NCBI RefSeq assembly: GCF_000177195.2
Contig: NC_015953.1
Location: forward strand, 6,758,001-6,822,000
Length of the DNA: 64,000 nt
Direction of reading: 5' to 3'
Source of the DNA: Streptomyces sp. SirexAA-E
GTDB taxonomy: Bacteria > Actinomycetota > Actinomycetes > Streptomycetales > Streptomycetaceae
Of this stretch, positions 50,634 to 59,756 are shown in pieces. The notes beneath the pieces were generated by a model. It was not told where the DNA came from, searched no databases, and saw nothing but the letters and a program-made list of their open reading frames with translations. A program made the translations under genes and the position numbers. How positions within the stretch are numbered: position 1 is the stretch's first letter; every line of letters begins with the position of its first letter.

Positions 50634-52544
50634 TCAACGGGTGTGGTCGACCTCCAGGGGCGCGAAGGCGATACGGGTCGTCGCGCCGTCGTCCGCCCAG
50701 CCGACCCGGACCGTGTCCCCGGCCACGTCCACCCCGCTCACCGCCGCCGCGAGCGGGGCGGCGTCCGGCCGACCGGTCAGTGAGGCCAGCGCCACCAGCA
50801 CCACCGTCCCCTCCACGTCCGCGCCCAGCCGGGGCAGCACCGCCCACCGGGCGAACGCCGTGCCCTGCGGGGCCCGGACCTCCTCCTGCCCGTCCCAGCC
50901 GTACAGCCCGTGCAGCTCGGAGCGCACCTCGCCGTCCGGGGCCGTCGCCCACCCCGTCTGCTCCGCCCGTGCCCCGGCCGGGGCGCCCACGACCCGGTGC
51001 ACCCGCAGCTCGTACCGGCCCCGGACCACCGTCACGCTCTTCACCCGCAGTCCCGGGACGGTCGGCGCGCCCTCGGCGAAGACCGGCGTGTGCCAGGACG
51101 CGGCCCACCCCCAGCCGTCCCCGTGCCCGGCGCCCAGCGGGTGGATGCGGACCCGGCTGCTGCGCGACCCCGCGATCCGGAGCGAGAGGTGGTTGTCCGC
51201 CGTGTTCGCGGACGCCGTGGGACCGGTGGCCGTCGAGTACGCGAGGCGCGCGTAATGCGGGTCCGACACCGCCGCCGTCTCGCCCTCGTGCGGCCGCACG
51301 TGGTCGCTGCCGTGGTTGTGCAGCCGCACGACACCGTCGTCCCGGGTCGACTGCACCAGCAGCCCCGGGGCGGGCAGCGACAGCACCCGGTCGGAGCCCT
51401 CGGCGGGGGCGGGCTCCTCCTTCGCCGTCCACAGCGGATGCCCCTCCGGAGCGAGCAGCGCGACGAACGCCTTCGACGCCCAGTACGGCGACGACGGACC
51501 GGAGTACGTCTGGAGCGTCGCCTCGTGCGGGCCGTGCCAGCCCAGGCTCAGCAGCCCGTCCCGCCCCGCCCCGCCGCGCTCCAGGAAGTACCGCAGTGAT
51601 CCGCTGACCAGCCGCCGAGAGACGCCCGGGGAGAGCGGGGTGTGCCCGGACACCGCGCCCATCGCGACCGCCGCGCCCGCCGCGAACCGGTAGGTCAGGG
51701 ACCGGCCGAAGTGCAGGGGCGCCCCGTCCGCGCCGAACATCAGCGAGAAGCCCTCCAGGTGTTCGCTCAGCCGGCCGCCGTGGTGCGCGGACAGCTCCTT
51801 CTCGCCGGACAGGTAGGCGTCCAGCACCGGATACAGGTGCAGCGCCCAGCCGTTGTAGTGGTCGAAGGCGCGTCCGTCCCCGTCGGCGTACCAGCCCTGG
51901 CCGCGGTACCAGACCTCCAGCAGGTCCAGCGCGCGCTGCCGGGCACGGGCGGTCTCCGCGTCGCCCCGGCCGACGGACTCCAGGAATCCGGCGACGGAGA
52001 AGGGGAAGAGGTACCAGTTGTTGGGGGCGGGTGTGTGGCGCAGGGCGCCCCGCAGCCACTCCTCCGCCCGGTCCTGGGTGGCCGCGTCGAGCCGGTCCCA
52101 GAGCCACGGGCGGGTCAGCCGCAGCCCGATCGCCACGGACGCCGACTCCACCATGGGCTGGCCGAAGACCGTGTGGTCCAGGATCAGCGGCCAGGACTCG
52201 GCGTCGTCCCGGCCGGCCGTACGCGTCCCGGCGGTCAGCCCGTCGGCGTACCGCTCCAGCCAGTTGTGCGGGTCCGCGCCCTCCGCGCCCGCCACCCGGA
52301 ACGCGGCGGCCAGGAACGTACGGGCGTAGCCCTCCAGACCGTCGGAGCGCACGCCGGAGCGCGAGGGGCGGCCCGGCAGGTCGAGCAGGGCCCGGCCGGG
52401 GGTGGCCCACTTCCAGGCGGCGTGCAGCAGCCCGTCCGCCGCCGCCTCCCAGTGCGCCCGGGTGAAGCCGGTGTACGGGCTCGCTTCGCGGTCCTCGGCG
52501 GGGAGTTCGAAGGGGTACGGGGATGCGGTGGACGTGGTGCTCAT
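50634..52544 (-). CDS. DUF2264 protein, GH154-like glycoside hydrolase
   Basis: 636 aa, cytosolic (no signal peptide). (alpha/alpha)6-barrel-like N-terminal half with HWEAAADGLLHAAWKWATPG, WYLFPFSVAGFLESVGRGDA and GWYADGDGRAFDHYNGWALHLY; C-terminal beta-sandwich half. DUF2264 has, as I recall, been assigned to GH154, where a beta-glucuronidase activity is known. Last gene of the ABC importer operon, overlapping the dehydrogenase by ATGA. It would degrade the imported glycoside inside the cell. Confidence 0.83.
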   Translation of the reverse strand: MSTTSTASPYPFELPAEDREASPYTGFTRAHWEAAADGLLHAAWKWATPGRALLDLPGRPSRSGVRSDGLEGYARTFLAAAFRVAGAEGADPHNWLERYADGLTAGTRTAGRDDAESWPLILDHTVFGQPMVESASVAIGLRLTRPWLWDRLDAATQDRAEEWLRGALRHTPAPNNWYLFPFSVAGFLESVGRGDAETARARQRALDLLEVWYRGQGWYADGDGRAFDHYNGWALHLYPVLDAYLSGEKELSAHHGGRLSEHLEGFSLMFGADGAPLHFGRSLTYRFAAGAAVAMGAVSGHTPLSPGVSRRLVSGSLRYFLERGGAGRDGLLSLGWHGPHEATLQTYSGPSSPYWASKAFVALLAPEGHPLWTAKEEPAPAEGSDRVLSLPAPGLLVQSTRDDGVVRLHNHGSDHVRPHEGETAAVSDPHYARLAYSTATGPTASANTADNHLSLRIAGSRSSRVRIHPLGAGHGDGWGWAASWHTPVFAEGAPTVPGLRVKSVTVVRGRYELRVHRVVGAPAGARAEQTGWATAPDGEVRSELHGLYGWDGQEEVRAPQGTAFARWAVLPRLGADVEGTVVLVALASLTGRPDAAPLAAAVSGVDVAGDTVRVGWADDGATTRIAFAPLEVDHTR

Positions 52545-53569
52545 GCGAGGTATGCCAGCCTTTCGCGTCGTACGGGATGGGCGAAACCGTCGTCGGCGGC
52601 CCAGCGGGCGACCTCGCCGACGGCCAGATCGGCCAGCCGGCGCAGCTCGTTGCCCTGGGACCCGGCCAGGTGCGGGGTGATGAGCGCGTTGTCGCAGTCC
52701 CACAGCGGGTGGGCGGGCGGCAGCGGGTCGGGGTCGGTGACGTCGAGGACGGCCCGGATGTGCCCCCGGCGCAGGACGCCGACGAGTGCGTCCTGGTCGA
52801 CGACCGCCCCCCGGGAGGTGTTGACGAGGACAGCGTCCGGCCGCATGGAGGCGAGCAGTTCACCGCTGACGAGGCCCGTCGTCTCGGGCAGCAGCGGGGT
52901 GTGGACGCTGACCACGTCGCTCTCGGCGAACAGGGCGTCCAGGGTGACGGGCCGGACGCCGAGCGCGGTGGCCTCGGCGTCGGACACGTACGGATCGTGC
53001 AGCAGCACCCGCAGGTCGTACGGGCGCAGCAGCTCGATCACCCGGCGGCCGATCAGGGAGGCGGACAGGATGCCCACCGTGCGGCCGTAGTTGCCGACGT
53101 CGGACGGGACGGCCAGCCAGTCGTCGCGTACCCGGGCGGCCCTCAGATCGCGGGCGCGCTCCAGCACCCGCTTGCCGGAGAGCAGGATCATCGCGACGGT
53201 GTACTCCGCCACCGGCAGCGCGTTGGCCGCCGCCGCCGAGGACACCTCGATGCCCCGCTCCCAGCAGGCGTCCGTGACATGGCCGCGGACGGAGCCGGCG
53301 GTGTGCACGATGGCCCGCAGCGCGGGCGCGGCGGCCAGGACGCCGGCGTGGACGGGCGGGCAGCCCCAGCCGGTGATCAGCACCTCGGCGTCGGCGAGGG
53401 CGGCCCGGGCCGCCGGGGAGTCGAAGTCGGTGACGACGGGATGCGGACCGCGCGCGCACACCGCGTCCAGGGCGGCCAGGGTCTCGGGGGAGAGCACCGC
53501 GGCTGCGGCGTCCGGCCCCATCGCGAGCGCGGCGCGCGGCAGGCGGCGTACGGGGGGAGTGCTGGGCAT
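52541..53569 (-). CDS. D-2-hydroxyacid dehydrogenase
   Basis: 342 aa, AGGAGA before ATG 53569. NAD-binding domain with NYGRTVGILSASLIGRRVIELL (GxSxxG variant of GxGxxG), VSVHTPLLPETTGLVSGELL, VNTSRGAVVDQDALV, and ITPHLAGSQ with the catalytic His. Family members reduce 2-oxo acids or oxidise 2-hydroxy acids with NAD(P)H. In this operon it probably acts on an acid sugar derivative. A hairpin and a duplicated ribosome-site block precede it. Confidence 0.86.
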   Translation of the reverse strand: MPSTPPVRRLPRAALAMGPDAAAAVLSPETLAALDAVCARGPHPVVTDFDSPAARAALADAEVLITGWGCPPVHAGVLAAAPALRAIVHTAGSVRGHVTDACWERGIEVSSAAAANALPVAEYTVAMILLSGKRVLERARDLRAARVRDDWLAVPSDVGNYGRTVGILSASLIGRRVIELLRPYDLRVLLHDPYVSDAEATALGVRPVTLDALFAESDVVSVHTPLLPETTGLVSGELLASMRPDAVLVNTSRGAVVDQDALVGVLRRGHIRAVLDVTDPDPLPPAHPLWDCDNALITPHLAGSQGNELRRLADLAVGEVARWAADDGFAHPVRRERLAYLA

Positions 53570-53622
53570 GGTTCTCCTGTGCGGTGGTCCGGTCCCCCCG
53601 GGCGGGGGACCGGTTCTCCTGT
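53570..53622 (-). repeat. Duplicated ribosome-site block enclosing a hairpin
   Basis: GGTTCTCCTGT occurs at 53570-53580 and 53612-53622 (complement contains AGGAGAACC, the Shine-Dalgarno of the dehydrogenase). Between them is a hairpin, CCGGTCCCCC (53589-53598) with GGGGGACCGG (53604-53613). A 42-bp tandem duplication of the leader; the hairpin could modulate expression after the permease genes. Confidence 0.6.
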
Positions 53623-53640
53623 ACGGGACTACGCGTCCGG

Positions 53641-54516
53641 CTACTTGACGGCACCCGCCGTCAGACCGGACCGCCAGAAGCGCTGGAGCAGGGCGAAGGC
53701 GAGGACCAGCGGCACCACGGCCAGCAGCGAGCCCATGATGACGGCCGGGTAGTACTCGGGTGAGACGGACGCCGCGCTGTTCCACGTGTACAGCCCGAGG
53801 CTGACGGGATACAGGTCCTGGTCGGACAGCATCACCATGGGCAGCAGGAAGTTGTTCCAGATGGTCGTGAGCTGGAAGAGGAACACGGTGACCAGCCCCG
53901 GCCCGAGCATGCGCAGCGACACCCGGAAGTAGGCCGCCAGTTCGCCCGCGCCGTCCATCCGCGCCGCTTCCAGCACCTCGTCGGGGACGTACCCCTGGCT
54001 GAAGATCCGGCCGAGGTACACCCCGAACGGGTTGAAGAGCACGGGGACGAACACCGCCCAGAACGTGTTGACCAGACCGGTGCCGGATGCCATCAGGTAC
54101 AGCGGCAGGGCGAGGACGGTCTGCGGCACCATCACCGCGGCGAGCACCAGGCCGAAGAGCTTCTCCTTGTGCGCGAAGCGGTACTTGTCGAAGGCGTACC
54201 CGCAGGCGATGCTGACCAGCGCGCCGATCGCCGCGCCGAGCACCGCGTACAGCAGGCTGTTGCCGTACCAGCGCGCGTACAGGCCGCCGTCCATGGCGAA
54301 GAGGTCCTTCAGGTTCTGCACGAAGGAGAAGTCGCCCAGCGACAGGATGTCGCTGCTGAACAGGGCGTCCCGGTCCTTGGACGAGGCCAGGACCAGCCAC
54401 AGCACCGGCAGCAGGGTGTACAGCACCGAGACGCCGACGACGAGGTTGACGACCGAGCGGCCCAGCAGGCGGGGGCGCAGGGGCGAGGCGGAGCGGGGCG
54501 TGGTCGGCGCGCTCAT
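53641..54516 (-). CDS. Carbohydrate ABC transporter permease (MalG-type)
   Basis: 291 aa, six helices. First helix VVNLVVGVSVLYTLLPVLWL; the EAA loop is EAARMDGAGELAAYFRVSL with the conserved DGA/G used for ATPase docking. It overlaps the upstream permease by ATGA. Belongs to the CUT1 sugar-import family. No ATPase gene is in the operon, so a shared one (MsiK-type) must energise it. Confidence 0.92.
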   Translation of the reverse strand: MSAPTTPRSASPLRPRLLGRSVVNLVVGVSVLYTLLPVLWLVLASSKDRDALFSSDILSLGDFSFVQNLKDLFAMDGGLYARWYGNSLLYAVLGAAIGALVSIACGYAFDKYRFAHKEKLFGLVLAAVMVPQTVLALPLYLMASGTGLVNTFWAVFVPVLFNPFGVYLGRIFSQGYVPDEVLEAARMDGAGELAAYFRVSLRMLGPGLVTVFLFQLTTIWNNFLLPMVMLSDQDLYPVSLGLYTWNSAASVSPEYYPAVIMGSLLAVVPLVLAFALLQRFWRSGLTAGAVK

Positions 54517-55508
54517 CGGGTGGCCTCCTCGGCGGAAGCGCGGTTGGTCCAGCGGGTGACGCCGTAGGAGAGGACGATCGTGCACAGGAGCAGGACGACG
54601 GAGGCGGCGGCCGCGAGTCCGTAGTTGTTCCTGGTGAACGCGGCGTCGTAGATGTACATGCTGGGCGAGAAGCGCGAGCTGATCATCTGGGACGACTGGC
54701 TGAGCAGCATCGGCTCGGTGAAGAGCTGGAGCGCGAAGATCAGCGTGAACATCGAGACCATCAGGATCGACGGCCGCACCAGCGGTGTCTTGACCTGGAG
54801 CGCGGTGCGTACCGGCCCGGCGCCGTCGACGACCGCGGCCTCGATCACCTCGCGGGGCACGGCCTGCAGCGCCGCGTAGAACACCACCATGTTGTAACCG
54901 AGGTTGCTCCACAGCGCGATGTTCACGATCGAGGGGAGCACGGTGTGCACCCCCAGGAAGTCGACGGTGATGTCCGCCTTGGCCAGCACGTCGATGACCG
55001 GGCTGATCCCCGGGGTGTACAGGTAGAGCCAGATCAGGGCGGCGATGATGCCGGGCACCGCGTGCGGCAGGAACAGCGCGAGCTGTGCCGTGCCGCGCAG
55101 CCGCACCACACCGGAGTCCAGCAGCAGGGCCAGCGCGAGGGCGCCGACCACCATCAGCGGGATGTAGATCAGGCAGTACAGGGCGACGACGCCCAGACCG
55201 CCGAGGAACGTCGGGTCGGTCACGACCGCGGTGTAGTTGCGGAGCCCGGCGAAGACCGTGCGCTCCGGGCCGAAGCCGAGGCCGGGCTGGTCGTCGCTGA
55301 AGAAGCTCAGGTACACGGCGGTGCCGACCGGTATCAGGAAGACGGTCACCAGAAGGGCGAAGAACGGCGTCATCAGGACGCCGCAGGCGCCGAGTTCACG
55401 CCGTCGGGAGGACGCGCGGGTGGCGCGCGCCGGTGGTGCGGCGGGACGTTTCGGCGCCGGACGGGCGGTCACGTCCGCCGGGACGGACACGGGGGTGGCG
55501 CTGGTCAT
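54513..55508 (-). CDS. Carbohydrate ABC transporter permease (MalF-type)
   Basis: 331 aa from ATG 55508 (AGGTGA upstream); GTG 55517 is an alternative. N-terminal basic, Ala/Pro-rich cytoplasmic stretch (~45 aa), then six helices; EAA loop EAAVVDGAGPVRTALQVKTP. Forms the import channel with the MalG-type permease. Lies between the binding protein and the second permease. Confidence 0.92.
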   Translation of the reverse strand: MTSATPVSVPADVTARPAPKRPAAPPARATRASSRRRELGACGVLMTPFFALLVTVFLIPVGTAVYLSFFSDDQPGLGFGPERTVFAGLRNYTAVVTDPTFLGGLGVVALYCLIYIPLMVVGALALALLLDSGVVRLRGTAQLALFLPHAVPGIIAALIWLYLYTPGISPVIDVLAKADITVDFLGVHTVLPSIVNIALWSNLGYNMVVFYAALQAVPREVIEAAVVDGAGPVRTALQVKTPLVRPSILMVSMFTLIFALQLFTEPMLLSQSSQMISSRFSPSMYIYDAAFTRNNYGLAAAASVVLLLCTIVLSYGVTRWTNRASAEEATR

Positions 55509-55556
55509 GGGGGTCACCTGCCTCTCTGCGGCTGGACAGTGGGTCGCGGTCGTGGC

Positions 55557-56948
55557 TCAGGTGGAGCGCTGTGTGGTGGACAGGCCGAGCGCCTTGAGGT
55601 CCGGCATGGTGCCGTCCTGGGCGGCCCGGATCGCGTCGATCAGGGAGCTCTGGCCCCCGCTCGCCCGGGCGAATCCGTCCTGCATGACCTTGCCGGTGGC
55701 CGACATCCGGGGACCCCAGATCCAGCCCTCGCGGATCGTGCGGGCCTGTTCCTCGAAGAGGGTGTAGATGTCCTGGCCCCCGTAGTAGCCGCGGTCGAAG
55801 GCCTCGCGGCCCACGTCCACCAGTCCCGGTACGGCCGGGTACTGGCTGCTGGTGCCGCTGGAGAGCCGGGCGCGCAGCGCGTCCGGGTGGGAGACCTGCC
55901 ACTCGATGAACTCCATCGCGGCCTCGGGAGCCGTGCTGTCCTTGGTGACCGCGAACGTCGAGCCGCCGTGGGTGCCGACGGCGGGGCGGGCCGGGTCCCA
56001 CTGGGGGAGCGGGGCGATCGCCCACCGGTTCTTCTGCCCCGGCCGGGCCTGGATCTGCGCCCCGGCGTCCCAGGCGCCGGTGAGCCGGGTGAGCACCAGG
56101 CCGCCCGCGATCTGGGCGTCGCTCTGCCGGCTCTCCACCGCGTTCATGTGGACCAGGTCGTCGTCGATCATCCGCTGCCAGTACGCCGCCACACGCCGCG
56201 TCGGGGCGTCCGCGAGCGAGACGTTCCAGGCGCCGCCCGCGGTGTCGAACCACTGGGCGCCCGCCTGCCAGGCGTACGCGGCGAGCTGGGTGGCCCCGTC
56301 CGTGGGGAACAGGACGAAGCGCCGCTGCCCGCCCTCGCGGCGTACGGTCCTGGCCCCTTCCTCGAACTCCTCCCAGGTGCGCGGGACGTCCAGGCCGTAC
56401 CGCTCGAAGAGGTCGGTGCGGTAGTGCAGCACCATCGGTTCGATGTCGAGCGGGATGCTGAACACCCGCTTCTCGAAGGTGGTCAGCCCCAGCGCCTGAG
56501 GCAGCAGCGCGGCGCGCAGCCTGTCGCTGATCAGGTCCGTGAGGTCGCGGCAGACCCCGTCGATGGCGAAGCCGGGGACCTGGGGGTACTCGATGGTGGC
56601 GACGTCCGGGGCGTTGCCGGCCCGGGCCGCGTTGCTGAGCTTGGCGTAACCGCCCTGGCCTCCCGAAGGGATCTGCTGGTAGTCGACGTGGATGGTGTCG
56701 TGCCCGGCGTTGAACGCGTCCACGACCTCCTGGCTGCCCCGCAGGGCGGACCAGAAGGTGATGCGTGTCCTGCGGCCGGTCCTGCCGGTGCCGCTCGTCC
56801 TGCCGGTCGTGCCTGTACTGCCGGTACTGCTCGTGCTGCTGCCCGGTCGTGTGTCTCCGCCACCGCCCCCGCAGGCGCTGAGCGCGCCTGTCAGGGGCAG
56901 TGCGGCGATCGTGGCGAGCACGGATCGACGGCTCTGTCGATCAGGCAT
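55557..56948 (-). CDS. Sugar ABC transporter solute-binding lipoprotein
   Basis: 463 aa from ATG 56948 (GGGAGG upstream). Signal peptide with lipobox LSAC, Cys26 acylated, preceded by RRSVLATIAALPLTGA, which also has an RR pair. A Gly/Ser/Thr-rich spacer (~residues 27-60) ties the domain to the membrane. The ligand fold has FNAGHDTIHVDYQQIPSGGQ, ISLPLDIEPMVLHYRTDLF-like segment and TFAVTKDSTAPEAAMEFIEW. Family 1 sugar-binding protein. It captures the glycoside outside the cell for the two permeases. Confidence 0.92.
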   Translation of the reverse strand: MPDRQSRRSVLATIAALPLTGALSACGGGGGDTRPGSSTSSTGSTGTTGRTSGTGRTGRRTRITFWSALRGSQEVVDAFNAGHDTIHVDYQQIPSGGQGGYAKLSNAARAGNAPDVATIEYPQVPGFAIDGVCRDLTDLISDRLRAALLPQALGLTTFEKRVFSIPLDIEPMVLHYRTDLFERYGLDVPRTWEEFEEGARTVRREGGQRRFVLFPTDGATQLAAYAWQAGAQWFDTAGGAWNVSLADAPTRRVAAYWQRMIDDDLVHMNAVESRQSDAQIAGGLVLTRLTGAWDAGAQIQARPGQKNRWAIAPLPQWDPARPAVGTHGGSTFAVTKDSTAPEAAMEFIEWQVSHPDALRARLSSGTSSQYPAVPGLVDVGREAFDRGYYGGQDIYTLFEEQARTIREGWIWGPRMSATGKVMQDGFARASGGQSSLIDAIRAAQDGTMPDLKALGLSTTQRST

Positions 56949-56997
56949 GGATGCCTCCCGCGGCTCCTGATTCGAGACACGGGGAATACTGATCGGC

Positions 56998-57049
56998 TGA
57001 TCGATAGCGGTCAATAGATCGATCAAAAGAAGCTTGAAGCGGTCAAACG
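56998..57049. promoter_or_regulatory. Operator region of the ABC operon
   Basis: TGATCGAT (56998-57005) and ATCGATCA (57018-57025) form a 20-bp-spaced inverted repeat. Next to it, AAGCGGTCAAACG (57037-57049) is the reverse complement of a motif CGTTTGA(A/C)CG(T/C)TT also found upstream of the regulator gene at 58254-58266. Both lie in the 50-100 bp before the binding-protein start. Confidence 0.5.
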
Positions 57050-57050
57050 C

Positions 57051-58217
57051 TCACTTTGTCGGGCCGGGCAACTCCTGCGCGGAACCCCGCACTTCCAGCG
57101 AGGGCAGCAGCTGCACCCGGCGCACCGCACCGCCCGCACCCACCGGGTGCGCCAGCCGGTGCAGCAGCAGCTCGGCCGCGGCCCGGCCGATCTCCCCCCT
57201 CGGCGGGGCGACCGCCGTCAGCGGGGTGCTGCCCAGCGCGGCCACCACGTCGTCGTACGCCACCACCGAGCAGTCCTGCGGCACCCGCACCCCACTCTCG
57301 GCCAGCCGCTGCACCAGCATCAGGGCATCCTCGTCCCCGTGCAGCACGGCCCCCGTCGCCCTCCGCTCCCGGAGCAGCACGGCGAGGTCGGGGGCGTCCT
57401 GGGGAGGCGAACCGGGCTCCCCGGGGCCCGCGTTCGGGGAGCTGATCACGACGGTCCAGTCCTCCACCTCCGGCCGGCCGGCGGCGATCTCGGCGAACGC
57501 CGCACGGACCGAGCGGGCCGTGGGACTGTCGTCGCGGGCCGCCAGCACGATCCGGCGGTGGCCCAGCGAGACCAGGTGGTCCACCGCCAGATGGACGCCG
57601 TACCAGTGGTCGGAGCAGACCGAGTCCAGGGCGTGCAGGGCGCTGCCGGGTCTCGGCCGCCGCTCCATCAGGACGGTCGGCACGCCCACCTCGGAGAGCC
57701 AGCCGTAATCCGCCTCCTCCCCGGCGGCGCTGCGCCACCGCGGGGCGATCAGCAGACCCCGCGCCCCGCCCGCCAGGGCCTGTTCCACCTGCGGGCGCTC
57801 GGCACCGGCCGACTGGGGCGTGATGTGCAGCGTGATCCGCATGCCCGCCTCCTCCAGGGCGGTACGGGCGCCGTGCAGCGTCTCGTAGAGGTACGAATGC
57901 CGCTCGGGCACGACCAGGCCGATCGCCCCGCCGTCCCCCGCCGACTCCCCGGCGGGGGCGCCCCGGCCCTTGGTGACGCGGCGCGCGCTCCCGGCGGCCG
58001 TGCCGTCCCGGGCCCCGGGGACGGCGCTCCCGCCCACCGGGCGGACCACACCGTGGCCACGGCGGAGCTTCCCCTCCTGGGACAGCTCCTCCACGTCCCG
58101 CCGGAGCGTGACGACCGAGACCTCCAACTCCTCGGCGAGCGCGCTGACCTTGACGGAACCGCGTGCGTGCACCACGGCGAGAATGCGCTTGCGCCTCAGT
58201 TCAACCGGCTCCCGCAT
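57051..58217 (-). CDS. Hybrid regulator: DeoR HTH fused to LacI-type sugar-binding domain
   Basis: 388 aa from ATG 58217. N-terminal HTH is DeoR-like: LRRKRILAVVHARGSVKVSA, LAEELEVSVVTLRRDVEELS, QEGKLRRGHGVV (~8-58). A low-complexity linker (~60-95) leads to a periplasmic-binding-protein-like ligand domain of LacI/GalR type: IGLVVPERHSYLYETLHGAR, VPTVLMERRP, HLVSLGHRRIVLAARDD, CSVVAYDDVVAALGSTPLTA. It presumably senses a sugar and controls the adjacent ABC operon and itself through the shared motif. Confidence 0.88.
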   Translation of the reverse strand: MREPVELRRKRILAVVHARGSVKVSALAEELEVSVVTLRRDVEELSQEGKLRRGHGVVRPVGGSAVPGARDGTAAGSARRVTKGRGAPAGESAGDGGAIGLVVPERHSYLYETLHGARTALEEAGMRITLHITPQSAGAERPQVEQALAGGARGLLIAPRWRSAAGEEADYGWLSEVGVPTVLMERRPRPGSALHALDSVCSDHWYGVHLAVDHLVSLGHRRIVLAARDDSPTARSVRAAFAEIAAGRPEVEDWTVVISSPNAGPGEPGSPPQDAPDLAVLLRERRATGAVLHGDEDALMLVQRLAESGVRVPQDCSVVAYDDVVAALGSTPLTAVAPPRGEIGRAAAELLLHRLAHPVGAGGAVRRVQLLPSLEVRGSAQELPGPTK

Positions 58218-58253
58218 GCTGCTGGCCCCCTTGCCGTACCGGCGTGCTGTGTT

Positions 58254-58266
58254 CGTTTGAACGTTT
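58254..58266. promoter_or_regulatory. Shared regulator motif upstream of its own gene
   Basis: CGTTTGAACGTTT at 58254-58266, matching the motif at 57037-57049 (opposite strand) in 11 of 13 positions. It lies 36 bp from the regulator start, consistent with autoregulation. Confidence 0.45.
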
Positions 58267-58389
58267 TCGTGAGCGATCGCAGCATAGCGAGGGCGCGGCG
58301 CGTGGCGGGTGGCACCGGGGCCAGGGGTTCGCCGAGCGTCCGGGGTGATCATCCGCCGAACGCAAGGTCTGTCTACCATCTGATCTGCG

Positions 58390-59235
58390 ATGGACACCCT
58401 CACCCTCTGGCAACTGGCCGCACTCGCGGCGGCATCCCTGCTCGTCGGCTTCTCCAAGACGGCCGTCAGCGGTGCCAACACGATCAGCCTCGCGGTGTTC
58501 GCGGCCGTACTCCCGGCCCGCGAATCCACCGGGGTACTGCTCCCGATCCTGATCGCCGGCGACATCCTCGCCGTACTGGTCTACCGGCGCCACGCCCACT
58601 GGCCGACCCTGCTCCGGCTCTTCCCCGCCGTAGCCGCCGGGGTGGTGGCCGGCACCGTCTTCATGATGTGGGCCGGCGACGACGCGGTGCGCACCTCGAT
58701 CGGCGCCGTCCTGCTGTTCATGTCGGCGGTCACCCTGTGGCGCCGGCGCGGCGCGGCCCGCGCGGAGAAGCCGGACGGGAGCGGCGCCGCGCCGGCCGGG
58801 GACGCAGCCGTGCGCGCGGCGGACGGAACCGCGCCCGACGGGGATGCGTCGTCGACCGCCGGGGGCGCCCCCTCGCGGACCGGACGGATCAAGGCCCGTT
58901 CGTACGGCGCGCTCGGCGGGTTCACCACCATGGTCGCCAACGCGGGCGGTCCCGTGCTGTCGCTCTACCTGCTCTCCGCCGGCTTCCGCAAGCTCGGCTT
59001 CCTGGGCACTTCGGCGTGGTTCTTCCTGATCGTCAACACGTCGAAGGTGCCGTTCAGCGTCGGCCTCGGGCTCATCGACGGCCCGTCGCTCCTGCTGGAC
59101 GCCGTCCTGGTGCTCTTCGTCCTCCCGGGCGCCTACCTGGGCCGGGCCTGCGTCGGCCGCATCAACCAGAAGGTGTTCGACCGGATCGTGATCGGTGCCA
59201 CCGTGCTGGGCGGCCTCCAGCTGCTGCTGCGCTGA
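58390..59235 (+). CDS. TSUP-family (TauE/SafE) transporter
   Basis: 281 aa, about eight helices in two halves, with a charged low-complexity loop (~120-165) between. First half has LLVGFSKTAVSGANTISLAV, second half GALGGFTTMVANAGGPVLSLYL, the two signature repeats of the TSUP family. Such proteins export sulfite, sulfonates or organic acids. It is divergent from the hybrid regulator (172 bp) but may be unrelated to the ABC operon. Confidence 0.9.
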   Translation: MDTLTLWQLAALAAASLLVGFSKTAVSGANTISLAVFAAVLPARESTGVLLPILIAGDILAVLVYRRHAHWPTLLRLFPAVAAGVVAGTVFMMWAGDDAVRTSIGAVLLFMSAVTLWRRRGAARAEKPDGSGAAPAGDAAVRAADGTAPDGDASSTAGGAPSRTGRIKARSYGALGGFTTMVANAGGPVLSLYLLSAGFRKLGFLGTSAWFFLIVNTSKVPFSVGLGLIDGPSLLLDAVLVLFVLPGAYLGRACVGRINQKVFDRIVIGATVLGGLQLLLR

Positions 59236-59263
59236 CGGCCCGCTCCGGCCGGCGCCGCCCGGG

Positions 59264-59731
59264 TCAGGGGATGAGCAGCTGGTCCGCGGCCACCGCCGCC
59301 ACCAGGCCGATGCCCAGCAGCCAGCTGCCCAGGCGGGTCCGGCCGTTCCGGCTGAGCTCGATCACCACGCCGCAGAGGATGAGCGCGAGCCCGTACACCC
59401 CGACGACCAGGACCGAGGAGCGGCTCGCGATCCGCAGCGCCAGGACGACGGCCATCGCCGCCATGCCCACCGAGGACAGGACGATCCGCAGCCGCCGTGC
59501 CTGACGTGGGGTCAGTCTGCTGTCACCGACAGCGGGTCCGGCTATCTCCTCGGCGTCCTCGGAAGGGGCCGGTGCCTGGTGCGGGGCGGCGGCCCCGTCG
59601 TGGTCCCGGCCCCGTTCCCCGTCCCGTACGGCCCCTTCGGGCGGGCCCCCGGCGCGGCCCTGGGCGGGCTCCTCGGTGGCCTCGGCGGTGGGGCCGTCTC
59701 CGTGGCCCGGGGCGTGGTCAGAGTTGGTCAT
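59264..59731 (-). CDS. Small membrane protein with acidic N-terminus
   Basis: 155 aa from ATG 59731 (weak ribosome site). Residues 1-70 are hydrophilic and low-complexity (Asp/Glu/Pro/Ala); then three helices: IVLSSVGMAAMAVVLAL, VLVVGVYGLALILCGVVIEL, LGSWLLGIGLVAAVAADQLL. No family I recognise. It converges on the TSUP gene and sits 25 bp after the DUF309 gene. Confidence 0.75.
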   Translation of the reverse strand: MTNSDHAPGHGDGPTAEATEEPAQGRAGGPPEGAVRDGERGRDHDGAAAPHQAPAPSEDAEEIAGPAVGDSRLTPRQARRLRIVLSSVGMAAMAVVLALRIASRSSVLVVGVYGLALILCGVVIELSRNGRTRLGSWLLGIGLVAAVAADQLLIP

Positions 59732-59756
59732 GGTGCGCGATCGTAACCGACCGGCC

